A stretch of 7,569 nt of DNA, taken from NCBI GenBank assembly GCA_026648125.1, contig JAPKGD010000074.1, positions 1 to 7,569 on the forward strand, in the 5' to 3' direction. The DNA comes from Bdellovibrionales bacterium (lineage in GTDB: Bacteria > Bdellovibrionota > Bdellovibrionia > Bdellovibrionales > UBA1609). This document shows, piece by piece, positions 1 to 5,313 of the stretch (the first letter of the stretch is position 1; the number at the start of each line of letters is the position of its first letter). The translations under genes were made by a program, and so were the position numbers. The notes beneath the pieces were generated by a model that worked only from the letters and a program-made list of their open reading frames with translations, made no database searches and had not been told where the DNA came from.

Positions 1-41
1 CCTCGAGTGCCTAACCGCAAGCGACAAAATGTCCTTCAGTC

Positions 42-68
42 CCTGAAAATAATTCAAAAACCCTAGTC
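42..68 (+). promoter_or_regulatory. possible heat-shock sigma-32-like promoter upstream of hsp20
   Basis: CCTGAAA (42-48) is followed after 12 bases by CCCTAGTC (61-68). This resembles the enterobacterial sigma-32 pattern CTTGAAA-N11-16-CCCCATNT, with a good -35 and a weak -10. It would give a leader of roughly 125 bases before the hsp20 start. It is proposed mainly because a small heat-shock gene follows. No complete CIRCE operator is visible. The rest of 1-203 holds no gene that I can support. Confidence 0.22.
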
Positions 69-203
69 CTGTCGCAACCTTAGCCAATTTGGCACCAGCG
101 ACCCGCAACACTTCAAAAGGCGTGCCGACTTGACGTCTCCCAAATCAAACACATCGTTAAGTTTGTAAGAAGCAACTCGAACAAAACAAAGCAGGAGGTA
201 CAT

Positions 204-674
204 ATGGGAAACCTAACAGCACGACGACCTCAGCAGTCGATCTGGGACTTTATGAGTGAAATGGAACGAGTGTTCGACGACACCTGGGCCCCAGCACGGG
301 CCACTTCAACCTTGGCCACAGAATCGTTCGTACCAAGAGTTGATGTGCGCGAAGGAAAGGACCATTACTTGATCGCAGCTGACTTGCCCGGACTAAATCG
401 CAACCAGATTAAGGTGGAATGCCATCAAGGTCGGCTCAGCATCAGTGGTGAAAGAAGCAAAGAAGTCAAAGCGGACAACGAGCAGTGGCACCGGGTGGAG
501 AGAACTTTTGGACGTTTTGAAAGAACCTTTCAGCTTCCCGTCGACGTAAAAGAAGAGCAAATCCAAGCTCGCTTTGAAGATGGAGTCCTTGAGGTGTTTG
601 TGCCGAAGGCTCAGGCCGCACAAGCTCGCACCATCTCTATCGAAGGCGAGAAGAAGGGTCTTTTCTCCAAATAG
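204..674 (+). CDS. Hsp20/alpha-crystallin family small heat-shock protein
   Basis: A 156-residue ATP-independent holdase chaperone that would bind unfolding proteins in the cytoplasm. The alpha-crystallin domain spans about residues 42-136. It opens with FVPRVDVRE and carries ADLPGL (59-64), a GERS strand near 82-85, and the family hallmark A-x-x-x-x-GVLEV (A122, GVL 127-129). The short C-terminal tail has an I-x-I motif (I144, I146), which in this family docks into neighbouring subunits to build oligomers. The N-terminal arm is short and contains WDFMSEMERVFDD, as in class-A bacterial members (IbpA/HspA-like). The start is secure: a near-perfect Shine-Dalgarno AGGAGGT (193-199) lies 4 bases before ATG 204. 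Length is normal for the family. The next gene is 77 bases downstream but appears to have its own promoter. Family assignment is firm; which paralogue it is cannot be told. Confidence 0.95.
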   Translation: MGNLTARRPQQSIWDFMSEMERVFDDTWAPARATSTLATESFVPRVDVREGKDHYLIAADLPGLNRNQIKVECHQGRLSISGERSKEVKADNEQWHRVERTFGRFERTFQLPVDVKEEQIQARFEDGVLEVFVPKAQAAQARTISIEGEKKGLFSK

Positions 675-708
675 CTCGGCAAAGAAGAAAAGGGCGAGCA
701 CTAAGTCT

Positions 709-737
709 TTGACAGTCCACTGCACCTCTCCTGAAAT
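709..737 (+). promoter_or_regulatory. sigma-70-like promoter for the secreted protease
   Basis: A perfect -35 hexamer TTGACA (709-714) is separated by 17 bases from TGAAAT (732-737), which matches the -10 consensus at 4 of 6 positions. It sits in the short gap after hsp20. Transcription would begin near 743-746, leaving only about 10 bases before the protease start, so the leader is very short. It suggests the protease is transcribed independently of hsp20. Confidence 0.42.
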
Positions 738-751
738 GGAATTCAGGGCGG

Positions 752-1537
752 GTGCGAGTGGGCGTTTTGATTCATTCTATTTTTAGTTTCGTTCTCTCTC
801 TTTCGACTTTGGCAGAAGCGGAACCGTGGCGTGAAGACTATGGCTCGGGAGGCACAGAAGTGCTGCCCTTGGGCGACCACGATTACGACTGGCTTTATCA
901 GATTCTATTTCCCGCCGAATTAAGACAGGACCTTCCAAACGAGAGTTTTAAGAGTTTTCGAGTTCACTTGCGCGATACCGATGATTATTTTCCAGACCCG
1001 TCAATGATTCAGAAAAATCAACTGCGCGAGATCTCACGTGTGCGAGGAAAGATCACCTACGTTGGTATTTTTCCAAAGTCCTATCGGTATGATGTGCTCA
1101 CCTCCGAAAATCACAACAAAACTCTTTTCGTAAAGGTGCACCTTAAGAATGCGACCGCTCAAGACCTTCGCGACTTCGCACAAAAAATCGCCGCGGCTCA
1201 AGATCTTTGGAACTCAAGCCGAGTGTCATTTGATTTTCCCTATCGATTTCGCTTTGAGCTGAGCGAAGAGAGCCAAGCTCATTACTCGGTAGAAGTTCTA
1301 GATAAGACCAGAGGCCCCTATGACCAATATTGGGGGCGCAATTGGAACAGTTTTGTAGTGGCCCATGAACTCGGTCATATGCTTGGCCTAGGGGACGAAT
1401 ACAAAACTTTGAGTGGAGAGATCGACTGCCTCAAGAATTCATTGATGTGTGCATCATGGTCTGGGGAGCTCATGCCGCACCATCATTATTTTATTCTTCG
1501 ACGCTTGGTCGCAAGACCTTCATCATCTGAGAATTGA
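752..1537 (+). CDS. secreted zinc metalloprotease (zincin, HELGHxxGxxDEY type)
   Basis: A predicted exported protease of about 261 residues. The N-terminus is a signal peptide with a hydrophobic core (LIHSIFSFVLSLSTLAEAEP; likely cleavage after AEA). The active site is at 205-217: HELGH (205-209; His205 and His209 bind zinc, Glu206 is catalytic) followed by MLGLGDEY. The third ligand would therefore be Asp215, as in snapalysin-like or M64-like zincins, rather than His. NSLMC (229-233) supplies a plausible Met-turn methionine, M232. C226 and C233 flank it and may form a disulfide, which fits an extracytoplasmic location. The rest is not recognisable. The start is uncertain: the frame opens at GTG 752, but GTG 758 is better spaced from AGGG (745-748), and TTG 767 is also possible. 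The gene converges with another metalloprotease 26 bases away. The substrate is unknown. Confidence 0.8.
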   Translation: MRVGVLIHSIFSFVLSLSTLAEAEPWREDYGSGGTEVLPLGDHDYDWLYQILFPAELRQDLPNESFKSFRVHLRDTDDYFPDPSMIQKNQLREISRVRGKITYVGIFPKSYRYDVLTSENHNKTLFVKVHLKNATAQDLRDFAQKIAAAQDLWNSSRVSFDFPYRFRFELSEESQAHYSVEVLDKTRGPYDQYWGRNWNSFVVAHELGHMLGLGDEYKTLSGEIDCLKNSLMCASWSGELMPHHHYFILRRLVARPSSSEN

Positions 1538-1563
1538 GTCATCGTTGCCAAAGAAACTTGCGG

Positions 1564-2679
1564 CTATTTTTTGGTTTCAAGAGAATAGAGCGCACGAAGA
1601 GCTTCAACATCAACGGGCTGAATCTCAGAGATATTTCCTTCGGCCATAATACTCTGTGCGCCCTTTTCACTGGGATGATCGAGGCCTAAAATATGACCAA
1701 TCTCGTGGGTCAGAATCGTCTTGACCAAACGATTGGTTTCACTCTCTGGCATCACTCTCCCATTGATGGCTTCAACTTTGCGTAGCTCCTGAGCAAAAAC
1801 AAAGACATCCGCATCAATGAAGCCCGTACCATGGGGTCCTAGAAGAGGGTGAGTTTGCCCGCCCTTGATCATACTATTTGAAGCCTCTCTGACAAAGTTA
1901 TCTACCCAATAGATACAGTGGTGATTCAAATCCGAAAACGGAGGGAAGTCTTTTGTAAACACCTTGGGTTTTAATTTCAGTCGATTCTCCAAGACCTTTT
2001 GCCAATCAGCCACCGCTTGAATTCCCAGTTGCAAATGAAATTGCGAAGGAAATCCACAAAATCCTATTTCAAGACTCTGTCTTTGCCATCGACCTTCTTC
2101 TTGAAAGATCCAAGGGAAACGATTTTGCCCTCGATTCAGAGGGAAGACTCTTGAAGGTTCTCGCGAAATATAAATGACATTTAAATTCCGGTCCTCAATA
2201 CCCGAAATTAAAAGGCTCACCATTGGATAATCTTTGTGACGGCTGACATGCAATAGTTCGCTGGGAATTCCATTGTGCTGGACAAGATTCAAACCGCCTT
2301 GAGTTGAAACCTCAAAAGCCAGATCGAGACCCATCGCCTTATCTAGCAAATGAAGGCGACCAATTCGATCCTGCTCAATTTGAATTGGACTGTGCCACCG
2401 CAAGACAGGTTTCCGCTTGTTGGGATCCTGAGCTGTATACTGATCCTGGAGCTCTTTAAGGGTTGAGCGGCGGGCGATACGGATGTCCACCTGAACCCAG
2501 GCCCCTTTTAGTGCCATAAGCTCCAACACTGTAAAGCGGCCATCAAGAAGTGTATTGGACAGCAATGTCTGAGGGTCCCCATGCTCAAGCCAGATTTGAG
2601 CTGACTCCGGCCGCGACTTGTCACTGCAACCCGCTAAAAATAGGCCAAAAAGTAAAAAAATAAGGGTGACGGACCTCAT
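1564..2679 (-). CDS. matrixin-like (M10-type) metalloprotease lipoprotein
   Basis: A 371-residue lipoprotein with a metzincin catalytic domain at its C-terminus. The signal peptide ends in a lipobox, LFLAGC, with lipidated Cys18. The following residue is Ser, not Asp, so outer-membrane targeting is expected under the E. coli rule. Zinc motif: HEIGHILGLDH (325-335), ligands His325, His329 and His335, catalytic Glu326. The Met-turn SIM is at 343-345, followed by the terminal helix VDVEALRALYSL typical of matrixins. The catalytic domain probably begins near residue 205 (CGFPSQFHLQL...), with a Gly/Asp/His-rich stretch GPHGTGFIDADVFVF upstream, where matrixins place structural metal sites. Residues 20-200 form an unrecognised N-terminal region, possibly a prodomain or substrate-binding module. 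No cysteine-switch motif was seen. ATG 2679 has GGAGG 7 bases upstream (2687-2691 on the minus strand). It is probably co-transcribed with the 98-residue gene 50 bases upstream. Confidence 0.85.
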   Translation of the reverse strand: MRSVTLIFLLFGLFLAGCSDKSRPESAQIWLEHGDPQTLLSNTLLDGRFTVLELMALKGAWVQVDIRIARRSTLKELQDQYTAQDPNKRKPVLRWHSPIQIEQDRIGRLHLLDKAMGLDLAFEVSTQGGLNLVQHNGIPSELLHVSRHKDYPMVSLLISGIEDRNLNVIYISREPSRVFPLNRGQNRFPWIFQEEGRWQRQSLEIGFCGFPSQFHLQLGIQAVADWQKVLENRLKLKPKVFTKDFPPFSDLNHHCIYWVDNFVREASNSMIKGGQTHPLLGPHGTGFIDADVFVFAQELRKVEAINGRVMPESETNRLVKTILTHEIGHILGLDHPSEKGAQSIMAEGNISEIQPVDVEALRALYSLETKK

Positions 2680-2704
2680 CCCTCACCCTCCATCCAAATA
2701 TCGT

Positions 2705-2718
2705 GCCCTAAAAAGGGC
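2705..2718 (-). other. small hairpin between two co-directional genes
   Basis: GCCCT and AGGGC form a 5-bp stem around a 4-base loop (2710-2713). It lies 11 bases after the stop of the 98-residue gene and upstream of the ribosome-binding site of the metalloprotease lipoprotein. No uridine tract follows on the minus strand, so it is unlikely to be a full terminator. It could modulate processing or translation. Confidence 0.22.
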
Positions 2719-2729
2719 CTTACCAGCTA

Positions 2730-3026
2730 TTAGGCGGCTTTAGAGTCTTGTGAGCTGAGTAACCCTAGCTCCACCCATTTGCGCTTGGCTATAGGCCAAA
2801 TGGTCTCTTTCATGGCTAGTTCCTGAGGAGTCATGCGAATCTTGGGCATGCCTTCGCTTTGAAAGCATTCCATAAACTGAGAGTCTCCACCGGATTTGAC
2901 CATTTTCATTAATAAGCGAAAATGACCGTCTGTCATTTCACCGCCAACCATCATTTTGCGTAGAGGACCCTCTGGTGTGTCCTTGAGAAAGTTAAAGACG
3001 CTCATAATGTCGCTGTCCTGATACAT
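2730..3026 (-). CDS. conserved-looking small soluble protein of unknown function
   Basis: A 98-residue protein with no signal peptide and no hydrophobic segment, so probably cytoplasmic. I do not recognise the family. It is methionine-rich (about 11 Met including the start), has a single cysteine (Cys54), and looks mostly helical. Notable stretches are DGHFRLLMKMVKSGG (33-47) and a C-terminal ETIWPIAKRKWVELGLL (74-90) with two tryptophans. The start is well supported: GGGAGG (complement of 3031-3036) lies 4 bases upstream of ATG 3026. A sigma-70-like promoter precedes it at 3060-3088. It is followed on the same strand after 50 bases by the matrixin-like lipoprotein and may share its transcript, but nothing in the sequence ties their functions together. 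Confidence 0.72.
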   Translation of the reverse strand: MYQDSDIMSVFNFLKDTPEGPLRKMMVGGEMTDGHFRLLMKMVKSGGDSQFMECFQSEGMPKIRMTPQELAMKETIWPIAKRKWVELGLLSSQDSKAA

Positions 3027-3059
3027 TGTCCCTCCCTTTTATCCTATTGCATCTCCTAG

Positions 3060-3088
3060 ACTATCGGCTGGCTTGAGGAGCCTCTAAA
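3060..3088 (-). promoter_or_regulatory. sigma-70-like promoter upstream of the 98-residue gene
   Basis: Reading the minus strand, TTTAGA (complement of 3083-3088) and GATAGT (complement of 3060-3065) each match consensus at 4 of 6 positions, with an ideal 17-base spacer. The start would fall near 3052, giving a leader of about 25 bases that includes the strong Shine-Dalgarno. It would drive the 98-residue gene and probably the matrixin-like lipoprotein. Confidence 0.35.
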
Positions 3089-3099
3089 ATGACTTTTAT

Positions 3100-3112
3100 T
3101 CTCAATTTGAGA
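3100..3112. repeat. 13-bp near-perfect palindrome TCTCAA-T-TTGAGA
   Basis: Six-base arms around one central base, lying 12 bases upstream (in the minus direction) of the -35 element of the promoter at 3060-3088 and just downstream of the membrane-protein gene. The position suits a regulator-binding site. Its core TCAATTTGA recurs in a second intergenic palindrome at 6411-6423. Function is inferred only. Confidence 0.25.
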
Positions 3113-3132
3113 CAGGGGCAGAATAGCTATCT

Positions 3133-3594
3133 CTATTGGAGAAGAGACTTGGCCTTTTCTGGGGTTGGTCGATTCATAAGAATACCCAACAAACTCACCG
3201 CAAAGAGGGGAATAACGCGTTTAAAGGGGCTCCCCATGCTCATCATGAGATAACCCATAATCGCGATACCCTCGAGCACAGCCCATCGGACAACAAAGGC
3301 TGGCGTGACCAACTTCATCAAAGTACCAACGTCCCGAATCGGCTCTTTAAGAATCTTCATCTGAGAGCGGGCAATGAGTTTTGGAATAAACCAAGCTGTA
3401 GCAGTCATGACCAAGGCTGCAAAGGTCAGTGTTTGCTCCAGGCTGCCCAAGGATCGCGGGTCACGCTCAATAGCAAAGACGCCCATTGCCGCCAAAATCA
3501 CAGGGACAACCAGCTGCGCCGCCCAAATCATAAATAGAGTCAGTTGCGCAGGATCTCGTTTGTTAACCCGATTATTTCCGAAATTAGCGTCCAC
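3133..3594 (-). CDS. four-helix integral membrane protein of unknown function
   Basis: A 153-residue inner-membrane protein of a family I cannot name. Four hydrophobic segments are visible, at about residues 19-42, 54-75, 95-119 and 127-141. The loops are short and basic (IARSQMKILKEPIRD at 74-88, and a C-terminal NRPTPEKAKSLLQ). The third helix begins VVRWAVLEG, with a charged pair Arg103/Glu108 inside the membrane stretch, a feature that is often conserved in small membrane-protein families. The start is GTG 3594. No good Shine-Dalgarno is seen (only AAGG directly adjacent), and no other start in frame before the first helix is better. The gene lies 106 bases upstream of the 98-residue gene on the same strand and diverges from the exported-protein gene at 3703. 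Transporter, enzyme or structural roles cannot be told apart. Confidence 0.72.
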   Translation of the reverse strand: MDANFGNNRVNKRDPAQLTLFMIWAAQLVVPVILAAMGVFAIERDPRSLGSLEQTLTFAALVMTATAWFIPKLIARSQMKILKEPIRDVGTLMKLVTPAFVVRWAVLEGIAIMGYLMMSMGSPFKRVIPLFAVSLLGILMNRPTPEKAKSLLQ

Positions 3595-3650
3595 CCTTAA
3601 ATTTAATCATAATTTGAAAATTTTTGTAAAGGGCGAGTTGGCCTTGCCAT

Positions 3651-3665
3651 TGGCACCATGTGCCA
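3651..3665. promoter_or_regulatory. perfect inverted repeat TGGCAC-CAT-GTGCCA, possible operator
   Basis: Six-base perfect arms around three bases, in the AT-rich region between the divergent genes starting at 3594 (-) and 3703 (+). A further TGCCA copy lies immediately to the left (3645-3649), so three TGCCA/TGGCA half-sites are packed into 21 bases. This arrangement is typical of a dimeric repressor site, but a short mRNA hairpin is also possible. No convincing -35/-10 pair could be assigned to either gene. Confidence 0.28.
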
Positions 3666-3693
3666 CCAGAGTCGGCATAATAATAAATTTAAA

Positions 3694-3698
3694 GGGGA
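3694..3698 (+). promoter_or_regulatory. Shine-Dalgarno GGGGA that fixes the start at 3703
   Basis: GGGGA lies 4 bases before ATG 3703. This favours that start over the in-frame ATG 15 codons upstream (3658), which has no Shine-Dalgarno, overlaps the inverted repeat, and would put a hydrophilic extension ahead of the signal peptide. Confidence 0.6.
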
Positions 3699-3702
3699 TC
3701 CA

Positions 3703-4500
3703 ATGCAAAAATTCTTTAAGAAGCGAGCTGTGCTTGCCACAATCGCATTAATCACTGGCGTCGCTACTGCGGCTACGCTGTCCGTATCCGAAGTTAATAC
3801 AAAGGTAAAAGAACTGCTGGCGCCATTTCAAAGCGAGAGCACTCAAGTTCAGGTTGAATTTGGAGATCTGAGATTGGCGACCTTTGGCACCCGCGCCTTT
3901 CAGGTCAGTGGACAGCTGAAGAAATTGGGAAAGTGGAACACTTTAGAATTGTCCGTCCCAGAAGTTCGCTACCGCAATACCGGCCGAGGCTCTCCACGTG
4001 GAGCAGCTAAGTTCAACCTGAAATTGGACCTCGTGCGAGCCTTGGGTCAACCCGCATTGGACAGCCTTGCTAATGAAGCAGAAGATATCGTCGTTTCATT
4101 CGCAAAAGATATGTCGGCAGAGCTTGGGGATGCCGTTTCAATTTCTGCAAAAGTTGATGAGCTGCTGCGCGACGAGAGTGGGCATGTGATCTCGCTACGT
4201 ATGCATGTAGAGGCAGATATTGATGTTAAGAAGCTACCTGAGGGCGTATCTTCGCGTGACATTCCTCTCCTCTGGGGCCGAATTGATGCAAAAATCACTC
4301 GAACCGAGGCTGAGCTGACTGCCATGCTTGACCTCAACCGTGAATACCGAGGTTTTGACTCGGACGAGACCGGAATACGCGAATGGATCGAAGGGCTCTT
4401 GGGACAAAACCCGACCGTCTACGAGGACCTTACAAGATTTGTTGCCATCGTTGATTCTCTCGCTGAAACTTTAGTCAACTTGAACGGGCAAAACGATTAG
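3703..4500 (+). CDS. exported protein of unknown function
   Basis: A 265-residue protein with a clear Sec signal peptide: positively charged QKFFKKR, a hydrophobic core AVLATIALITGV, and likely cleavage around residue 23-24 (ATAA). It should be periplasmic or secreted. I do not recognise the mature domain. It is rich in alternating hydrophobic residues that suggest beta strands (TQVQVEFGDLRLATFG, LELSVPEVRYRN, ISLRMHVEADIDV, RIDAKITRTEAELTAMLDL), with a helical stretch in the middle (QPALDSLANEAEDIVVSFAKDM) and another at the C-terminus (FVAIVDSLAETLVNL). It has no cysteine and no catalytic motif that I can identify. A lipid-binding or scaffold-type fold is possible but is only a guess. The DUF2799-type lipoprotein gene starts 27 bases downstream, so the two are probably one operon. 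Codon use matches its neighbours. Confidence 0.78.
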   Translation: MQKFFKKRAVLATIALITGVATAATLSVSEVNTKVKELLAPFQSESTQVQVEFGDLRLATFGTRAFQVSGQLKKLGKWNTLELSVPEVRYRNTGRGSPRGAAKFNLKLDLVRALGQPALDSLANEAEDIVVSFAKDMSAELGDAVSISAKVDELLRDESGHVISLRMHVEADIDVKKLPEGVSSRDIPLLWGRIDAKITRTEAELTAMLDLNREYRGFDSDETGIREWIEGLLGQNPTVYEDLTRFVAIVDSLAETLVNLNGQND

Positions 4501-4515
4501 AGATTGATAAGAACA

Positions 4516-4521
4516 AGAGGG
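4516..4521 (+). promoter_or_regulatory. Shine-Dalgarno AGAGGG that fixes the lipoprotein start at GTG 4528
   Basis: AGAGGG is 6 bases before GTG 4528. The frame is open from a TTG at 4504, but that codon has no Shine-Dalgarno and would add eight residues ahead of an already complete lipoprotein signal peptide. Confidence 0.6.
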
Positions 4522-4527
4522 CTCATC

Positions 4528-5313
4528 GTGAATGGCAAACACCTTTTTTTGATTTTACTTGTTGGTAGCCTCACCTCGTGCGCGAGTTATTTTAAGCGCA
4601 AGGAGTGCGAGAAGACCAACTGGCATGATCATGGATACCGTGTGGCCATGAGCGGAAAGCGTCTCGACGCGGATGACTTTATTAAAGAGTGTCAAAAAGT
4701 TGAGGCTCAGTTTAGCTTTCAAGAGGCCGATCTCGGCTTTAAGGAAGGAATGAGTAAATACTGTAGCCTCGACGGCGTCTTCGAATCTGGCCGTGCCGGC
4801 AAGCCATTCAATTTTCAGATGTGTGACGGCTTACCCATGAAGGCCATGAAAAGCCGATTTCTTGAGGGCACTCGGATCTATTGCCGCGTAGAAAACGGAT
4901 ACCCTGTGGGCGCAATGGGTGCGACCTATGAGAACGTCTGTCCGAAGGATATGGAGAGTGACTTTTTAAAAGAGTATCGCCGCGGCCGAAAGACGTATTT
5001 AACGACTGTGATAGCAGAAAAGGAAAAAGAACTGACTTACCTCGAACGAGACATCGGTTCGCGGCGGCACGAGGCAGACCGGGTGAGTTGGGAGCTTGAG
5101 CGATTAGAAAGAAATGTTCGCAGACTTGAGGATGACTTAGCAAACGATCAAAAGAAAGACGAGAATCCAAACCTACGCTCCCTTCGCTCAAGAAGAGATC
5201 GGCTCTCTGAGGACCAACGTCGCCTGCGTCAAGAGTCCAACCGTGATGAGACGCGTATACGAAGAATAAGAGACGAAATTCAAAAAATGCGAATTGAACT
5301 TGGTGCGCTTTAA
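4528..5313 (+). CDS. DUF2799-type cysteine-rich lipoprotein with coiled-coil tail
   Basis: A 261-residue predicted lipoprotein. The signal peptide is NGKHLFLILLVGSLTSC, with lipidated Cys18 followed by Ala-Ser. Residues about 24-153 follow the pattern I know from DUF2799 (PF10973): a Cys then W-x-x-x-G, later F-x-E-G-x-x-x-Y-C-x-x-x-x-G-x-x-x-G-x-x-G-x-x-Y, a final CP, then F-x-x-x-Y-x-x-G. The family's function is unknown. The module appears twice: around C79-C99 (FKEGMSKYCSLDGVFESG) and around C119-C138 (FLEGTRIYCRVENGYPVG). Six cysteines beyond the lipidated one (27, 55, 79, 99, 119, 138) could form three disulfides in the periplasm. Residues about 165-258 are highly charged, Arg/Glu-rich and heptad-like, forming a long coiled coil that is unusual for the family as I know it. 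The gene lies 27 bases after the exported-protein gene, and its stop abuts the stop of the opposing gene. Confidence 0.78.
   Translation: MNGKHLFLILLVGSLTSCASYFKRKECEKTNWHDHGYRVAMSGKRLDADDFIKECQKVEAQFSFQEADLGFKEGMSKYCSLDGVFESGRAGKPFNFQMCDGLPMKAMKSRFLEGTRIYCRVENGYPVGAMGATYENVCPKDMESDFLKEYRRGRKTYLTTVIAEKEKELTYLERDIGSRRHEADRVSWELERLERNVRRLEDDLANDQKKDENPNLRSLRSRRDRLSEDQRRLRQESNRDETRIRRIRDEIQKMRIELGAL

Noticed and set aside
5..14. GAGTGC-C-TAA resembling the right half of a CIRCE heat-shock operator
   Set aside because: It has an extra base inside the conserved half-site, the left half would fall outside the window, and it is about 190 bases from hsp20. A chance match is likely.
674..699. GCTCG/CGAGC pairing after hsp20 as a terminator
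   Set aside because: Only five base pairs around a 16-base loop with no T tract after it.
1538..1563. Bidirectional terminator between the convergent proteases
   Set aside because: The 26-base gap contains no inverted repeat or T/A tracts.
3658..3702. Upstream in-frame ATG as start of the exported protein
   Set aside because: No Shine-Dalgarno there, whereas ATG 3703 has one and begins a normal signal peptide directly.
3136..3751. Plus-strand open frames opposite the four-helix membrane protein
   Set aside because: The translations are low-complexity and hydrophilic without domain-like character, while the minus-strand frame encodes four clean membrane helices.
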